NCBI RefSeq assembly: GCF_014898815.1
Contig: NW_026515541.1
Location: 248,001-312,000 of the forward strand
DNA: 64,000 nucleotides
Direction: 5' to 3'
Source of the DNA: Panonychus citri
Taxonomy: Eukaryota > Arthropoda > Arachnida > Trombidiformes > Tetranychidae
Shown here: one piece after another, positions 22,628-44,667 of the stretch
Position numbering within the stretch: the first letter of the stretch is position 1
Layout of the letters: each line of letters begins with the position of its first letter
Position numbers and translations under genes: made by a program
Notes under the pieces: model-generated
Databases searched by the model: none
What the model saw: the letters and a program-made list of their open reading frames with translations, nothing else
Told to the model about the DNA's origin: nothing

Positions 22628-23366
22628 CTCTAGAGAGACAAATTGATCAACAGCTGAGATTCTGATTTATATTAAAAGTGATTCTCAATCAATTATCGGC
22701 TTATTTGTCTTGTCCCAAACTCTCTCTAGATTCTGGTACGGATTCGGCCGAACCCGTCAACCAACAAGTCGGTTTTTTGTTTTACTTTTAAATTGGAACT
22801 CGAGTCTCATAGAACAAGTATTTCGAATAAATTTCAACGAAGCCATTGAACTCTCGTTCTCTAAAAATCGAAGACATAAACAACTTTTCACGATAACTGA
22901 TCAACATACCAACTTCACCAAAAATTCTGCGATAATCAGGATTCATCTCGATTACGACCTTTTGTCCCCTGATTCGTTTGTTCATCCGTATTATTCAATT
23001 CAAATTTCGACCAGTTATCTGTCGATCTGTCATATTGGCAAATCGTTCGGACTTTAAATTATCGACCTGTTTCGCATAAGAACAAACTTTTATTCCACTC
23101 ATTTAATTCACTTAAACTTGTTAAATGCACAAAAATTGTCGATGATAAAAATGAGTTTAAATTTTGGACTGACCGCAACTTCGTAGGATTTGCAAGAGGC
23201 GATAATTACGATTAGTTAACTTGGTTTGTTTTTAATTTTGCAAAAATTAAATCATTTCATTAATTGAATCAGCAGTTTAAAAATTGTTCATCTTGTTTGA
23301 ATATTTTGGGGAAATTATAGTTGGATTTGACTATTTGTTGGATTTATGTTTTCAAAGAATTCAAAC
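22628..23366. other. spacer with open frames on both strands
   Basis: Between the TIM21 5' end and the HRS 3' end. From about 22700 to 23060 the base composition is less AT-rich, TCG-rich and open on both strands (115 codons plus, 65 minus), but starts are non-ATG and neither protein resembles anything. Probably TIM21 promoter or UTR, or an unrecognised old insertion. Confidence 0.35.
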
Positions 23367-25862
23367 TCAATCAAATGAGATTAATGGTTCTTCGATAGGA
23401 GGTTGAACATTGGAATTGTAAGTATCTTGTTGCTGATGTGGTTGTTGTTGTGGTGGTGGTGGTGGGGGTTGTTGTTGTTGCTGAAGTTGAGGTGGGTGTT
23501 GGTTGTGATCAGCCTGAGGCAGCGGAGCAGCCATAGGAATACCAGGATGAACACCAGGACCCACCATGGCAGCATAAGGGGCTCCATAAGGAGGTGGAGG
23601 CATTTGGTACATTGGTGGTTGACGAACGGGACCTTGAGGACCAATATAATGTGAAGGCGACGATGTTACAGGTTGTTGTTGCTGTTGTAACGATGGTGGA
23701 CCCATTTGGGGGTTGCTTAACTGTGGTTGGTTCATAGGTGGTTGTATTATTTGAGGTTGAACCATATGAGGGGGGTGATTTAATGTAGGCGTTTGGTAAA
23801 CAACCGATCCTTGGGGCGGAAGAGGTTGTGATCCTGGTGTAGGTGCTGCGTATCCAATTGAACCAGGTTGTGGTGGATATTGTGGATTACCTTGTGGTTG
23901 ACCCGTTGCCACTTGAGGCCATTGGTATTTCTGTTGTTCTTGTCTCATAAGCATTTCCCTTTCTTGCTCCTGGATACGTTGTAAGGCCATTTGTCGTTGA
24001 TATTGTAAATATTCATTCTTCTTTTTCTCTTCCAATCGAACCTTTTCTTGGTGTTCTTCTCGCAGAGAATCTAATGCAGCTCGAGCGTCTCTAATTTGGC
24101 CCAATTTATCCTGTAAACCTTCATAATACAATCGACCATCATCTTGCTCTTGCATATGACGTAAAAGTTGGGAATGCATATTGGTTATATTAAGAAACAA
24201 CGATTGAACTGCCGTATCATTGGCTATTGGTCGACCTCTAATTTGATTTGAATTCATCCGATTAACAAATATTTCCAGCGCTGATTTAAGATTAACTAAG
24301 AAAGTGTCAATATCTCTGTCAACACCATTTTCTTGTTTGTTTAACATCATTGTTGTGGTTGCTGTTGTTTTTATCGGTGTAGTGGTTGAACCTATTTTAT
24401 GTTCATCATCAATCTCATGACCACCAGATTTATTATTATTGATTAAACTGTAATGAGGAGATGGTGCACTTGGGGCTGGACTTGTGCTTCGATTATGATT
24501 AACCAGTTTCGACTCCCAATAATCTCTATCAAGATACTTCTCTACATCAGGATCCATTTTATTTAATTTATCAAATTTCATTGATGAATTTGATGATATC
24601 GGTTGACTGTAAGAATATTCACTTGAAGAGAGTCGAGTTTTCTCCTTAGTTTCAGCTTCACTTTTTGATAGAGCGATGGCCATTTGAAGATCTTCCTCTT
24701 CTTGAAGTTCTTGCTCCGTTTTTGACACTGTTGTTGATGGCTTATTGTTATTACCTCCTTCTGAGGCTTTCGTTTCATTATACCGATTAGTGGCCGTGAA
24801 TGGTGAACTTGTACCTCCACCAACACCACCAGTGATCACTTTACTTGTTTTAGGATCAAAGGGTTTGTTTAGTTTGTCAAAACAGTCTTCACAAACTCGA
24901 ACTTCTTTCTCTAAGCCATATTTGGGAATAATTGATTGTTTTGATGAGCACTTTGCACAGAAAATTTGACCACAATTTCTACAATGGTGTTTCCTTTGTA
25001 CCAAATTGAATTGCACTCGACATCGATGACAACAATCACCATCGGCCCATTGAGGAGCTGAATCAGCAGCAAACATGGCTTCGGTTTCTTTAAAAGTAGC
25101 AAATTGATGTCCTTCGGCTTTCATAACATTATATGTATCTTGAATAATTCGGAAACTTGGTTCTTTACGAAAAGCGTGAGCCCAGGCTTGAATTAATTCC
25201 AATATTTTTTCACGGACTTTTTCATCTGATGTAACTTTCACCAATTCTCTCAATTCTTCCATAAAATTCTTGGTGGCCACCTCGTAGTGAAAAGAAGATC
25301 CACAATTTTTCATACATGATTCCAATAACTGTCAAAGAAAATAGAAAATGAATTAATAAACAAGAGCAAAAAAAAGAAGAAAAAAATTATAGACAATTAG
25401 AAATCCAATGGTCCTTAGCAACAAACCTGAAGAGCGAACAGATTTACATGGGGATTGGTAGCATACATTTTCTTCTTAATAGCATAGAGAGCATATTTAG
25501 GCCTGAGAAAAGAAAATAGAATAAATGATAAATTAGTTAATTTAAACGATAGAATAGAGAGAGAAAAAACAATGGACCTACTGGACATCTCCTTGGCGTA
25601 TGTAATCACAAATGGTCAAAATTGAATTCCAATCGGGTTCAAGCAATAGATTACTAGTTGCCTTGTCTAGAGGAAACAGAGATAAATATAAATTTTAATT
25701 AATTATCTCATGAAATCACAATTAGAGTAATTAAAACTGATACGAGATGAAAGATAGAGATCATAAAAAACAACAACACAATGAGACACAACCATGATGA
25801 TTAAGCAAAAATAGAAACTATTTACCAATGAGTTTATCAAAGGTTGAATTTGACCGAAACAT
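23367..25862 (-). CDS. Hgs: HRS (ESCRT-0 endosomal sorting subunit)
   Basis: ESCRT-0 subunit that binds ubiquitinated cargo and PI3P on early endosomes and recruits clathrin and ESCRT-I. Four exons: 25826-25862, 25582-25666, 25427-25502 and 23367-25328, giving 719 aa. Domains: VHS (1-140, opening FRSNSTFDKLIDKATSNLLL); FYVE finger (about 158-218) with the PI3P-binding WADGD, RKHHCRNCG and RVC motifs; UIM (about 276-290, EEEDLQMAIALSKSEAE); a coiled-coil core that pairs with STAM; a Gln/Pro-rich tail; and a terminal clathrin-box-like LISFD. All key residues are present and the length is normal. ATG at 25860-25862 begins directly at the VHS fold. A broken partial copy of the FYVE-UIM part lies in the first intron of the neighbouring PMCA gene. 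Confidence 0.96.
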
Positions 25863-25927
25863 ATTCAGGATTGTTAGTGATTTAACCTTTCACAATTAAT
25901 TGTAATTAGTAAAATAAAAGGGCAACC

Positions 25928-25932
<5 letters not shown>

Positions 25933-25959
<27 letters not shown>
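25933..25959. repeat. (GA)n microsatellite
   Basis: Uninterrupted GA dinucleotides just upstream of HRS exon 1, in its likely promoter or leader. Confidence 0.9.
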
Positions 25960-25964
<5 letters not shown>

Positions 25965-27790
25965 AAGATAGAAACAGTGGTGATACTCGGAGAAGAGAAT
26001 AGAAAACAAAACAAAAAAGAAGCGACAGATTGAAGGCAATGGAAACAAAATGGAAACCAAATAGAATCTCACAATTTGATTAATAGAAATTTAAATTGTT
26101 CTATTTAGTTATTTCAATTGTCACTGATTGTCACTATTAAGGCTTTGATGATGATGAAAGAGTCAAGCCTGATGATGAAAATGATGATAAAGATGAAGAG
26201 ATGAGTTTCAGTTTCAGTAGAAGCAAAAACAAACACCAAATAATAATAAAAACCAATAATATTAGTAATTGGTTGTGACGTTGATTAATTAAACAGGCAA
26301 ACAAGATAATCAATTATTGTTGTAAGCAAATTAATTTCAAAGATAAAACTTAATTAGTGATTAATTTTTGTAAATATCAAATGATAAACATTTTGACAAT
26401 GCGACAACTCGGTTATTGATTTTCCGCTGCGGGTCAACGATTGTCCGGTTTTTTAATTTTTCTTCCAAAAATTCAATTAATTTCAATTCTAATCAGTTAA
26501 TTATCTGTCAGATTTTTCCTTCTTTTCAATATGGATGTTAGTTTATCGATAATTAATCTATTGTTGTCATCGTCCTGTAGTTAACATTAGTGTTTAATCA
26601 CAATTATGTCAACAGTTGATCAGATTTCCACTAAATCAGTTAATCTCTGGATTTTTTTTAATTGTTGAGAGTAATTAGTAATCAGATCTTATTTTTATCG
26701 ATTTTATAAAGAAAATTTTCACCAATTAATATGATTAAATTGATTAACTAGATCATATTCGATTAAGACGATTAACATGATTAGAGTGTATTAATTACGA
26801 TCGATGGTGAAATTGGTTGATTAGTTGATTGTTGCTCTTGGTTGGAGCTAATTATTGTAATCACTGGTAATTAATGCTAATGAGTGATGGAAAAATTAAA
26901 AGGATGAAAATAATCAAACCAATACAAATCCAATAGAATCTCAATAATCTAAATCAATGGCCGATTAACTAATTCGAGGACAACGCAAAGAGATTTACAA
27001 TTAAAGATTATCCATCATCTGGATCTTAATCAGCATGGTGACAATTAACGAGAATTATGACTAATTACAAGTTTCAGAATCAGAATGAAAATGAAAATGA
27101 GAATGAAAATTAAAGGTTATAATTAAATTTAAGTTACGATATGAATCATAATCAAGATGGAAATCAAATGTTACAGAATAGAAAAATAAAATTGTTATAA
27201 TTAATTGTTGATTAAATAAATGAACGTCATTAAAAATACGTCAATGAAATTGAGGAACATAAAAAAAAACCAGAAATAGACAAACAATTAAATCTAATTG
27301 ATAACAATTAATAATCAACAGACAGAAAGAGAGAGAAAAAGATAAACAAAAACTTTTATCAAACAAAAATCGAATCGGAAATAACCAATTAGATCAAATT
27401 TACCGCTAGTTAACCAACAACATCAGAAATTCTTTTTTCCTTAATCACAATCAACAATCAATTGGAACAATTAATTGTCCAAAATTCTCGCCCAGTGGTC
27501 AAAATTTGTCGAAAACAATTAGCAAAGAAAAGGAAGAATTCGCTCCGATAGATGGCGTTAGGTTAATCGAATTTAGAATTTTTTTTAATTCTCTTTAAGA
27601 AAAGATTGAAAAAGAAAACAAATGTTAACCTTTAATCTTAATCTTTAATTGTTGTCTCTTTATTTTTCGTTAACATTTACAATTAAGCTAATTGAGATTA
27701 TCTCAGTTTAATTGTTTCCCTGTTGTGTTTACCTTTTCTCTCATCTAAATTATCGGTGTAATCAACTTTCTCTCTGTTCCATTGAAAATC

Positions 27791-27818
27791 CTCTTTCTCT
27801 CTCTCTCTCTCTCTCTCT
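27791..27818. repeat. (CT)n microsatellite
   Basis: Nearly perfect CT dinucleotides in the HRS/PMCA intergenic region. Confidence 0.85.
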
Positions 27819-29040
27819 TGTTTCCCTTATGAACATTTCAAATGTAATCATGTTTTTTATCACAATCAATATCCACGGTCTTGCGCCATTTTAATGATAA
27901 CCCGCCTACAATAATATCAAATAAAACATGAAGTAAAAGTTGATATAATCAAAGGCAAACTCAGAAACATTATCATGTTGGTGGAAATGATGTTTGGAGA
28001 AAGGTTTTGAACAAAGTAAAATTGTAAGCTTGGTTTCTTCTTCTTTTCTACCTCCTTTCTTTCCTTTTTTTCTCTTTCTTTTTTCTCTATCTCTTCTTTC
28101 TCTATGTGTTGATTCTTATTCTTCTCATCGTGAAAATTAATCGAGAAACTGTTTAGTGTTTCATTTAATCATTTTGGCGAAATCTCATTTCATTGATACA
28201 TTAATCATCCTGATTCCTAGTCCATTTAAGTAATGGATATTGTGAAAAATTCATTGGTTCAATTTGTGTTATCCTGTTGAAATGTTTTCGCCGATTGTGA
28301 CTAGTTAAAGAGTAGGAAATTTTCTTCTTCTATCTAGTTAAATGTGTTAAATTGGTGAAAATTCCATTGATTAAGAAGTTATAAAGAGAATATTCAACTC
28401 TAAACAATTGATCAGCAACTTTTTTCTTCCGAGAAGAATAGCTTTTCAACTGACAGTCTGAATTTCTCTCTCACAAATCCAAACACACACAACACTCAAT
28501 TCAGCAATAGTATACAACCAGTTAACAACTCAGTGTAAAGTATCCTGTTTTTGTCTTCTTTATTATCATCCTTCTTGACAATTAGTTTTCTCTGTCAACA
28601 GAAAAAAAAGTCACTGTCTTCACAAGTAATTGGTTAGTTAACAGAGAAAAAAAAATTGGAAAATTGGAAGACCAATTTTTCATGTTAGTTGAGAAAAAAT
28701 AATTAACTCATCACTCTTTTCCAATTTACCATCTTCATCATCAACAATCAACATTTCAAACTTATCTCTCTTCTCTATCATCACCATTATTGCAACTTTT
28801 TCTTCTCTTCTTCTTCTTTTCCTTGTTTGACAGTGTGAACGCCTTTCATTAGGAACCATCGCCATTTTTAACCGGATCTCCGGACATCGGATCGTTGAGT
28901 CAGAATAAATTATCAACATTCATCTCCACTGGAAGAAAATTTCCCGATTACTTGACTTTTGTTTTTCAAGTTAAACCAGTTCCTCGTTTTGTTGTTTGTT
29001 TGGTCAAGTTAACTATTTATTAATCAACAAATCATCAACC

Positions 29041-38876
<9,836 letters not shown>

Positions 38877-40608
38877 CTAATCTGAAAAGAGGCGATAGGA
38901 GAATATAAGAGATGCGAAGAAAAGCTGATTAATGTATTCAAATTGGAAAGATTTTCAGAAAAGAAAAGTCATCATTGTTACACATCAACGAATCGACTCG
39001 ACAATCGAAAGAAATGAAAAGTTTACTAAAAGGAATTGGAAGAAAGAAAAGTTGTCACCGGAAACATTTCATCTTTTAAAAAGTAACATATTATACAAAG
39101 AAAGCGCATACACCCACTCAAATCATATTCATCCTCATAATCAACCAAAACAATTGAAACAAATCAAGTTTACTTAAACGGAATCTACTTTAAATTAAAG
39201 CAAATCAAAAAAAGAAACTGAATCAAGACAAAGTCAGATACAAATCAACTAACAAATAGAGAGACAGCTTATCACATCGCTAACAATTTAAAGCCCTTGT
39301 AATGAGTAATAAATGTTACCTTGTTTTACTCACCTGTTAATTAACGGTAAATTTAAAGTGACCTGAAAATTTTTGGAAGCAAAAGACAAACGAGACATTT
39401 AAATCTAATGGATTAGCAGAAAGGATTAACATCAACAATTGGAAATTGAATTGATATTTTTATCCAACTTTACCTTTTCAATTTAAAAACTTTTTCTCCT
39501 CATTTTTGGAAAACTTTTTTTTTCTCCAATAATTTGAATCAAAAATGTTACATTTCAAAAAGAAAGGCAAAAACAATATGAAAATTAATTAACAGTAATA
39601 ATTAATATCAACCTAATTAATAAGTAATAGTAATAATGTTAAGGAAGATTTAAACAGAGAAATCAAATCAATAATTAAGCAAGAAAAATCTGCCTTCTGC
39701 CTATTTTGAATTAACCGTTTACCCAACTAAGTGCCCAGTTGGTTATAATCAAGCCATATAATTTATTCACAACAATTAACACCAGTTAACAATTAACGAA
39801 AATCAAATGTTGACAAAAAATACAATCCAGATAAAAGGAAACAATTCCAAGGAAAATCAGGAGGAAAACCATTAACCTTTACAATTTATAAATATACATA
39901 AATTGTTATCATGAAACATTTTAAATTATCAAAATTTAATGGTTTCTATTTTATTAATTAGTTAGAAGCTAATAACAATTAAAGCACTGGTGACGTTGAA
40001 TAAAAACAAAAAAAGTGAAATTAATTGTTGGATAAACAATTTAAATTTCCTCTGTAAATTTGAATACAATTAATTAAAAATTAACTTATTGCAATAACAA
40101 TAAACTATAAAAAAACAACAATTCCAATCAATTAATAAGAACCAATTTCATTAATCCAATTCTAATTAACTTGAACTTGAAAATTTTTCGCGAATTAATT
40201 TTAATCATCGAAATTAATCAAACCACTCAAAGTTTCTTCGATTAAAAGTATCAAAAATGTTTCATTCGAAATTATCGCCCGAGGGCAATAAAAAGAGGAT
40301 TAAAATGATTAATTAAATTAACCTAAATAAAGGGAAAAAAGTCACAATTAACAATTAGAAAAAAGTAAAATTTGATTAATTTTTTTTTTCGAACTCAACG
40401 CAAATGCGCTGCCATCTGGTGGATCTTTTCCCAACTAATCCGAATTTCTTTTAACTCTTTGCTCATGCGGAGTTGAGGCAATGCTTTTGATGGTGAGACC
40501 GCAAGTGGAACACAATTAACAAATCTAATTGGAATAAGTTTAATAATTTTATAATGTTTTAATTGTTTTACTGTGAATCTGAATAACTGTTGAAACAATT
40601 TAAGTACC
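38877..40608. other. PMCA 3' flank and USP36-like promoter region
   Basis: 1.7 kb with the PMCA 3' UTR, then AT-rich spacer. Just before the next gene lies a perfect CTCF-type motif (40409-40422) and a 71-codon minus-strand frame, listed separately. The plus frame at 38932-39177 lies in the PMCA 3' UTR and is unsupported. Confidence 0.45.
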
Positions 40609-40610
40609 AT
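40395..40610 (-). CDS. possible small divergent protein, 71 aa
   Basis: True ATG-started minus-strand frame whose start codon overlaps that of the USP36-like gene in one CCATGG. The product begins MVLKLFQQLFRFTVKQLKHY, basic and hydrophobic with no acidic residue before about position 50, like a mitochondrial presequence, and ends KEIRISWEKIHQMAAHLR. It could be a small mitochondrial protein. It could equally be the antisense of a leader. No family recognised. A start codon on the same bases for two genes would be unusual. Confidence 0.22.
   Translation of the reverse strand: MVLKLFQQLFRFTVKQLKHYKIIKLIPIRFVNCVPLAVSPSKALPQLRMSKELKEIRISWEKIHQMAAHLR
40409..40422 (-). promoter_or_regulatory. CTCF-type motif
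   Basis: The minus strand reads CCACCAGATGGCAG, which fits every position of the CTCF core consensus CCASYAGRKGGCRS. It lies about 190 bases upstream of the USP36-like start. Binding is inferred from motif only. Confidence 0.4.
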
Positions 40611-43335
40611 GGAGATTGGATTTGGTAAAAGTTTCTCATTAAAACGAGAGGTAAGTTAAAGATGTTTGATTTTAAAAGTCTCTCTTATCTAACTAGGCCT
40701 TGATGTGTTGAATGTGTTTGTATTGTGAGATTTGTGATTGTTGTTGTTGCTCATTTATTAATTTGTGGTTCTTTTAATTGTAACTCTTTTCTTTCCTCAT
40801 CATTTAGAGTCATTAGTGTTCAACCTGGTGATAGTATTTGTGTGTATTCATATTCTGATTGGAAAATATTATCTCTTTTGTTTTACCTTTTCTTCATTTT
40901 ATTATTTCTCTTCCAATACCATGTTGGTTTTTCTTATTTTTTTTTCTCAATACATATAATACTCTTTTTTATTATTTTGCTATTTAGATATCAAGTGGAT
41001 GTAGATCTTCAATACTCACGGATAAAATTGATTTTCGTTCTTTTTCTGGTGATGATTCTCTTGAGAAAAAGATCGACAGTTACGGGAAATACACTGTCCT
41101 TACTCCGGATCAACAGCAAACCAAATGGATAATACCCAAGAAAATAGATGCGGAGAAAAGTGTTGAAACAAATAAATCCATCAAATTACAAGCCTCTAAT
41201 GGCTGTTTGACTCCTTCTTATGACGCTATCGGACCTCGTAAAGTTATTGTCTTTAATAAAAAAATTCATCTCGATTGGAAACAGGTAAGTTCGGTGAAAA
41301 TGATAATAAGCCGGTTATTGGATTCACCCGACATCTCATATTATTATTTACACAGTAACTTACCTACATTATTATATGACTTTCCCTCTTAGGTTAATAA
41401 AGTAGGTGCTGGCCTTGTAAATCTAGGAAATACATGTTATATGAACTCAGTCTTGCAATGTTTAACTTATTGTCCACCTTTAATCAACTACCTTCTTTAC
41501 ACCGGTGATGATCACCATTCACATTGTAAGTATTTAGTAACATTTACCGTAGAGACCTAATCATTTATTCAGCTTGTATTAGATTCTGTTTTTTTATTCT
41601 CATTCTAATTCTCTCTTTTTTTGTGTATATTTTTTTTTCTAAGGTAAATTGTCGTCTTTCTGTATGATTTGTGAATTCCATCAGCATGTTCTGCGTTCCT
41701 ACAACTGTCCAAATGGAGCCATTAAACCATCAAATATACACCTGAGACTTAAATCAATAGCGAGACATTTTCATCTAAATCGACAAGAAGATGCTCATGA
41801 ATTTTTACGTTATGTTTTGGATCATATGTGGAAAAGTTGTACCACTAACTTTGAATTGACTCATAATACTATCAAATTAGAACCAAGGAGTAAGGAAACG
41901 ACTGTGATTAATGAAATTTTCGGTGGTTATCATCGAAGTCAAGTAACTTGCTCGGTTTGCAAATCAAAAAGTGACACCCACGACTATTTTATGGACTTTA
42001 TTCTTGATATCAAGGTAAATTTTACTCCAATTTCACCCAAATTTTTCATTCATTTTGTTTACATTTTATAACTAATCAAATTTATCATATTTCTTACAGG
42101 AAATCAGTAACTTAGAAGATGCGTTCAGAAAATTCACTCACCCTGAAATCCTTCAAAATGATAATGCTTATAAGTGCCCTAATTGTAAAAAGAAAGTCAT
42201 GGCGACCAAAAGATTCACTGTTTACAAGCCGCCCAATGTAGCGACCATCCAATTCAAGCGATTTGATTATAATCGGATTTACGGGGGTAAAATTACTAAG
42301 AAAATAGCTTATCCTGATACATTCAATATTAGACCATTTATGTCAGACTCTAAGGTAATTGTTATTATCTTAACGGTGATATTTTTTTTCTTGTACAATA
42401 ATAATAACAATGAAATAATCTTATTCTTTACAGGGGCCTCCAATTTTATACAAATTGAATGCTGTTCTAGTGCATTTAGGGTCCACTTCTAATTCTGGAC
42501 ATTATTATTGTTACGTAAAAGCTTCAAATGGCCTTTGGTACCTCATGGATGATGATAGAGTCATTAAAGTCAATATTAACCAAGTGCTTGACCAACAAGC
42601 TTACATATTATTTTATGTTCGCTGGTTGAACATTAACAATGGCTCATCAGATTTCAAGGTAAAAGTTTACGTTTAAAACCATTGATTTGGTTATTCAAAT
42701 TTTCCTTTTATTTTTCTAATCTTATTTTACCTTTTTTTTGTTTTATTTGACTGCAGAAAATGAATTTAAATAACAATAACAACTCTAATCAAGTAAAGAC
42801 AAACGGAATTTTGGATAACTGTCGTTCTATTACTGTTTATCCAAACGGCAATGGAAATATCAATAATATTAACAATTCTAATAATTCTAATAATAATATT
42901 AATAATAAATTGACCAACGGAGGATCACCATTTTGCAACTCAAACAACAAAATCAATGTAAATGGAAACCGTTTGCCAATTGTGTCCGATGATAAACCTT
43001 CATCAACTGGAAGCTCAGAAAGTGATACTTTACCTGGACAAACACGGCTAATGAAAATATCAAGCAATTCCCTAGTAGATTATGATGACGATTCTTCCGA
43101 CGATGATTCGGATTCTTCTAATCCAGTTCAAAATGGTTTCACCAAGATAATGAATCCCAACAATCAGCTAAACGGAATTACCTCCAAGAAGGCGGAGAAA
43201 AGATTGAGAAAATTGAAGAAAAAGAACAAACGAAAAGATAAACGAAAACGAAAAAGGTATTCAGATGAATTAGAATGGGTAGAAAGGACTAAGGAGACTG
43301 TAGAAAAAGAGAGAAGAATAAAACATCAGATATGA
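40609..43335 (+). CDS. Usp36: USP36/USP42-like ubiquitin-specific protease
   Basis: Cysteine deubiquitinase of the USP36/42 (Drosophila scrawny) group; in other animals it acts in the nucleolus and nucleus on histone H2B and ribosome-biogenesis targets. Seven exons: 40609-40650, 40988-41284, 41393-41525, 41644-42014, 42100-42354, 42434-42658, 42757-43335, giving 633 aa. Catalytic Cys128 in GLVNLGNTCYMNSVLQCL; QEDAHEFLRYVLDHM; zinc-binding CSVCKSKSD and CPNCKKK; catalytic His389 in SNSGHYYCYVKA; and Asp405 in WYLMDDDRV. The C-terminal tail is Asn-rich, then basic (KRLRKLKKKNKRKDKRKRKR), a likely nucleolar signal. The first 14-codon exon is less certain than the rest; an alternative upstream exon near 40780-40985 cannot be excluded. 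A decayed copy of part of exon 5 lies in the helicase array. Confidence 0.93.
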
Positions 43336-44667
43336 GTTTAATTTTCGATCTCCCAACAAAAACTCCAATCACAAAATGGTTCATTTCATTTCTCCCTAAT
43401 TGTCGAGAAGAAACAAAACAAAATCTTAACTGTCGAACTGCTGATGATCAACAATCGAATGAAATTTCGAATCATTTATCATCATTCTATCAGAGATTCT
43501 CTATTCCAAGTGACCCGTGAAAACAAATCGATTTAATTTCTCATCATATTAATCTACTAATTATCTGGATCATAAGTTTTAAATCATCGAAATTGATTTT
43601 TAATTATGATCCTCATCTCGGTTATCAAAAAGCTTCTTTCTTACCTTTTGGATCATTTTGTTTTCGGCAAATCAGTTTAATCGGTGAGAATTGGAATCAA
43701 CTTATGAATTAAACAGATTTGTAGATTCGATTATTATTTAGAGTTTTGATTGTGAATTGAGCTGATTAATTAATTTAAACTAAATTAACTACTAATCTTT
43801 TAAAACACAATCAGAAGTTTTCCTAACTAATAATCAATATTTTTCTTCTCTGTTAACTGTAGTCATTAAATTGCTGAAAAACTCTTGGAGAAAAGACCCT
43901 GATGGATTAGGTGATTCAAGGTGATGATCAATTGGTTAATTAAATTTGATTTGATTTCGCGATTTAATTACTACCACAGCTAATATGCCAAATATGTTAT
44001 TTTATTAATCTCGCAAGAAAAAAACACTGATCACTTTGTTCATCATCATGAAATCATCAACAGCTTGGCCTCTGTTTTAAATCATTTCCATGACAATTAG
44101 TTACCATATCAAGTTGATCGTTAATCATATTGGTTAAACAATTAAACCCCGATGCGGTAATTAACCATCTCCCAACAAGAAACAATTAAGGTTCATCCTT
44201 TGATTCCTTAATTCATTTCTTAATCTATTTTGTTTAATATTAACCAATTGTTTCGGGAAATAAACGAATGACAAACAAGTAAACAAAACAATTAAATTAT
44301 TTTTCAATTGCTTCGATTGTCCCTACATTTTAATTCAATAATTAATCACAACAATTAACTTTCCATGGAAATTGAAAATCTATTTTCAACTTTTTCCTTT
44401 TTCCTTTTTATCACTTTTCTTTTTGGTTATCTTTTATTTTTCAATGTAATTAGTTAATCGTTGGAATGATTTTTTTGATTAGCTAATTAGTTAATTAGTT
44501 AATTAGTTGATCAGTTGGTTAATTGTTTTCCTCTGGTGAGAAACTTTTCATTTCGACTCCTCCTCTCATTGGATCAGCTGTTTGTCTATCGGATGCAAAG
44601 GAAACAATTTAATGTTTTCAATGTTTTTACTTGATGATTAGCTAATTACTTATTCTAATTGTGAAAA
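43336..44667. other. USP36-like 3' flank and helicase A promoter
   Basis: The part from about 44155 to 44667 is homologous to the region upstream of helicase G (62408-62875): same gcggtaattaacca start, AACTTTCC block, TTTTCCTCTGGTG-like block, GTTTGTCTATCGGATGCAAAGG-like block and an almost identical last 70 bases. The rest is AT-rich 3' flank. The 62-codon frame at 43332 overlaps the stop of the USP36-like gene and has no support. Confidence 0.6.

Larger units (their letters stand above)
25863..29040. other. divergent HRS/PMCA intergenic region
   Basis: 3.2 kb between two genes transcribed away from each other. It contains a (GA)n tract at 25933-25959, a (CT)n tract at 27791-27818, an AGATGGCG element near 27550, several A/T-rich blocks, and from about 28400 the likely PMCA leader. 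Short open frames (27712-27894, 28680-28919) are repeat-derived or unsupported. Confidence 0.5.

Noticed and set aside
22710..23057. A 115-aa plus-strand protein
   Set aside because: Starts with TTG, no family features, opposed by an equally open minus frame; kept only as a composition finding.
43332..43520. A 62-aa frame overlapping the USP36-like stop
   Set aside because: Lies in the 3' UTR; fusion to the upstream gene would need a frameshift that nothing supports.
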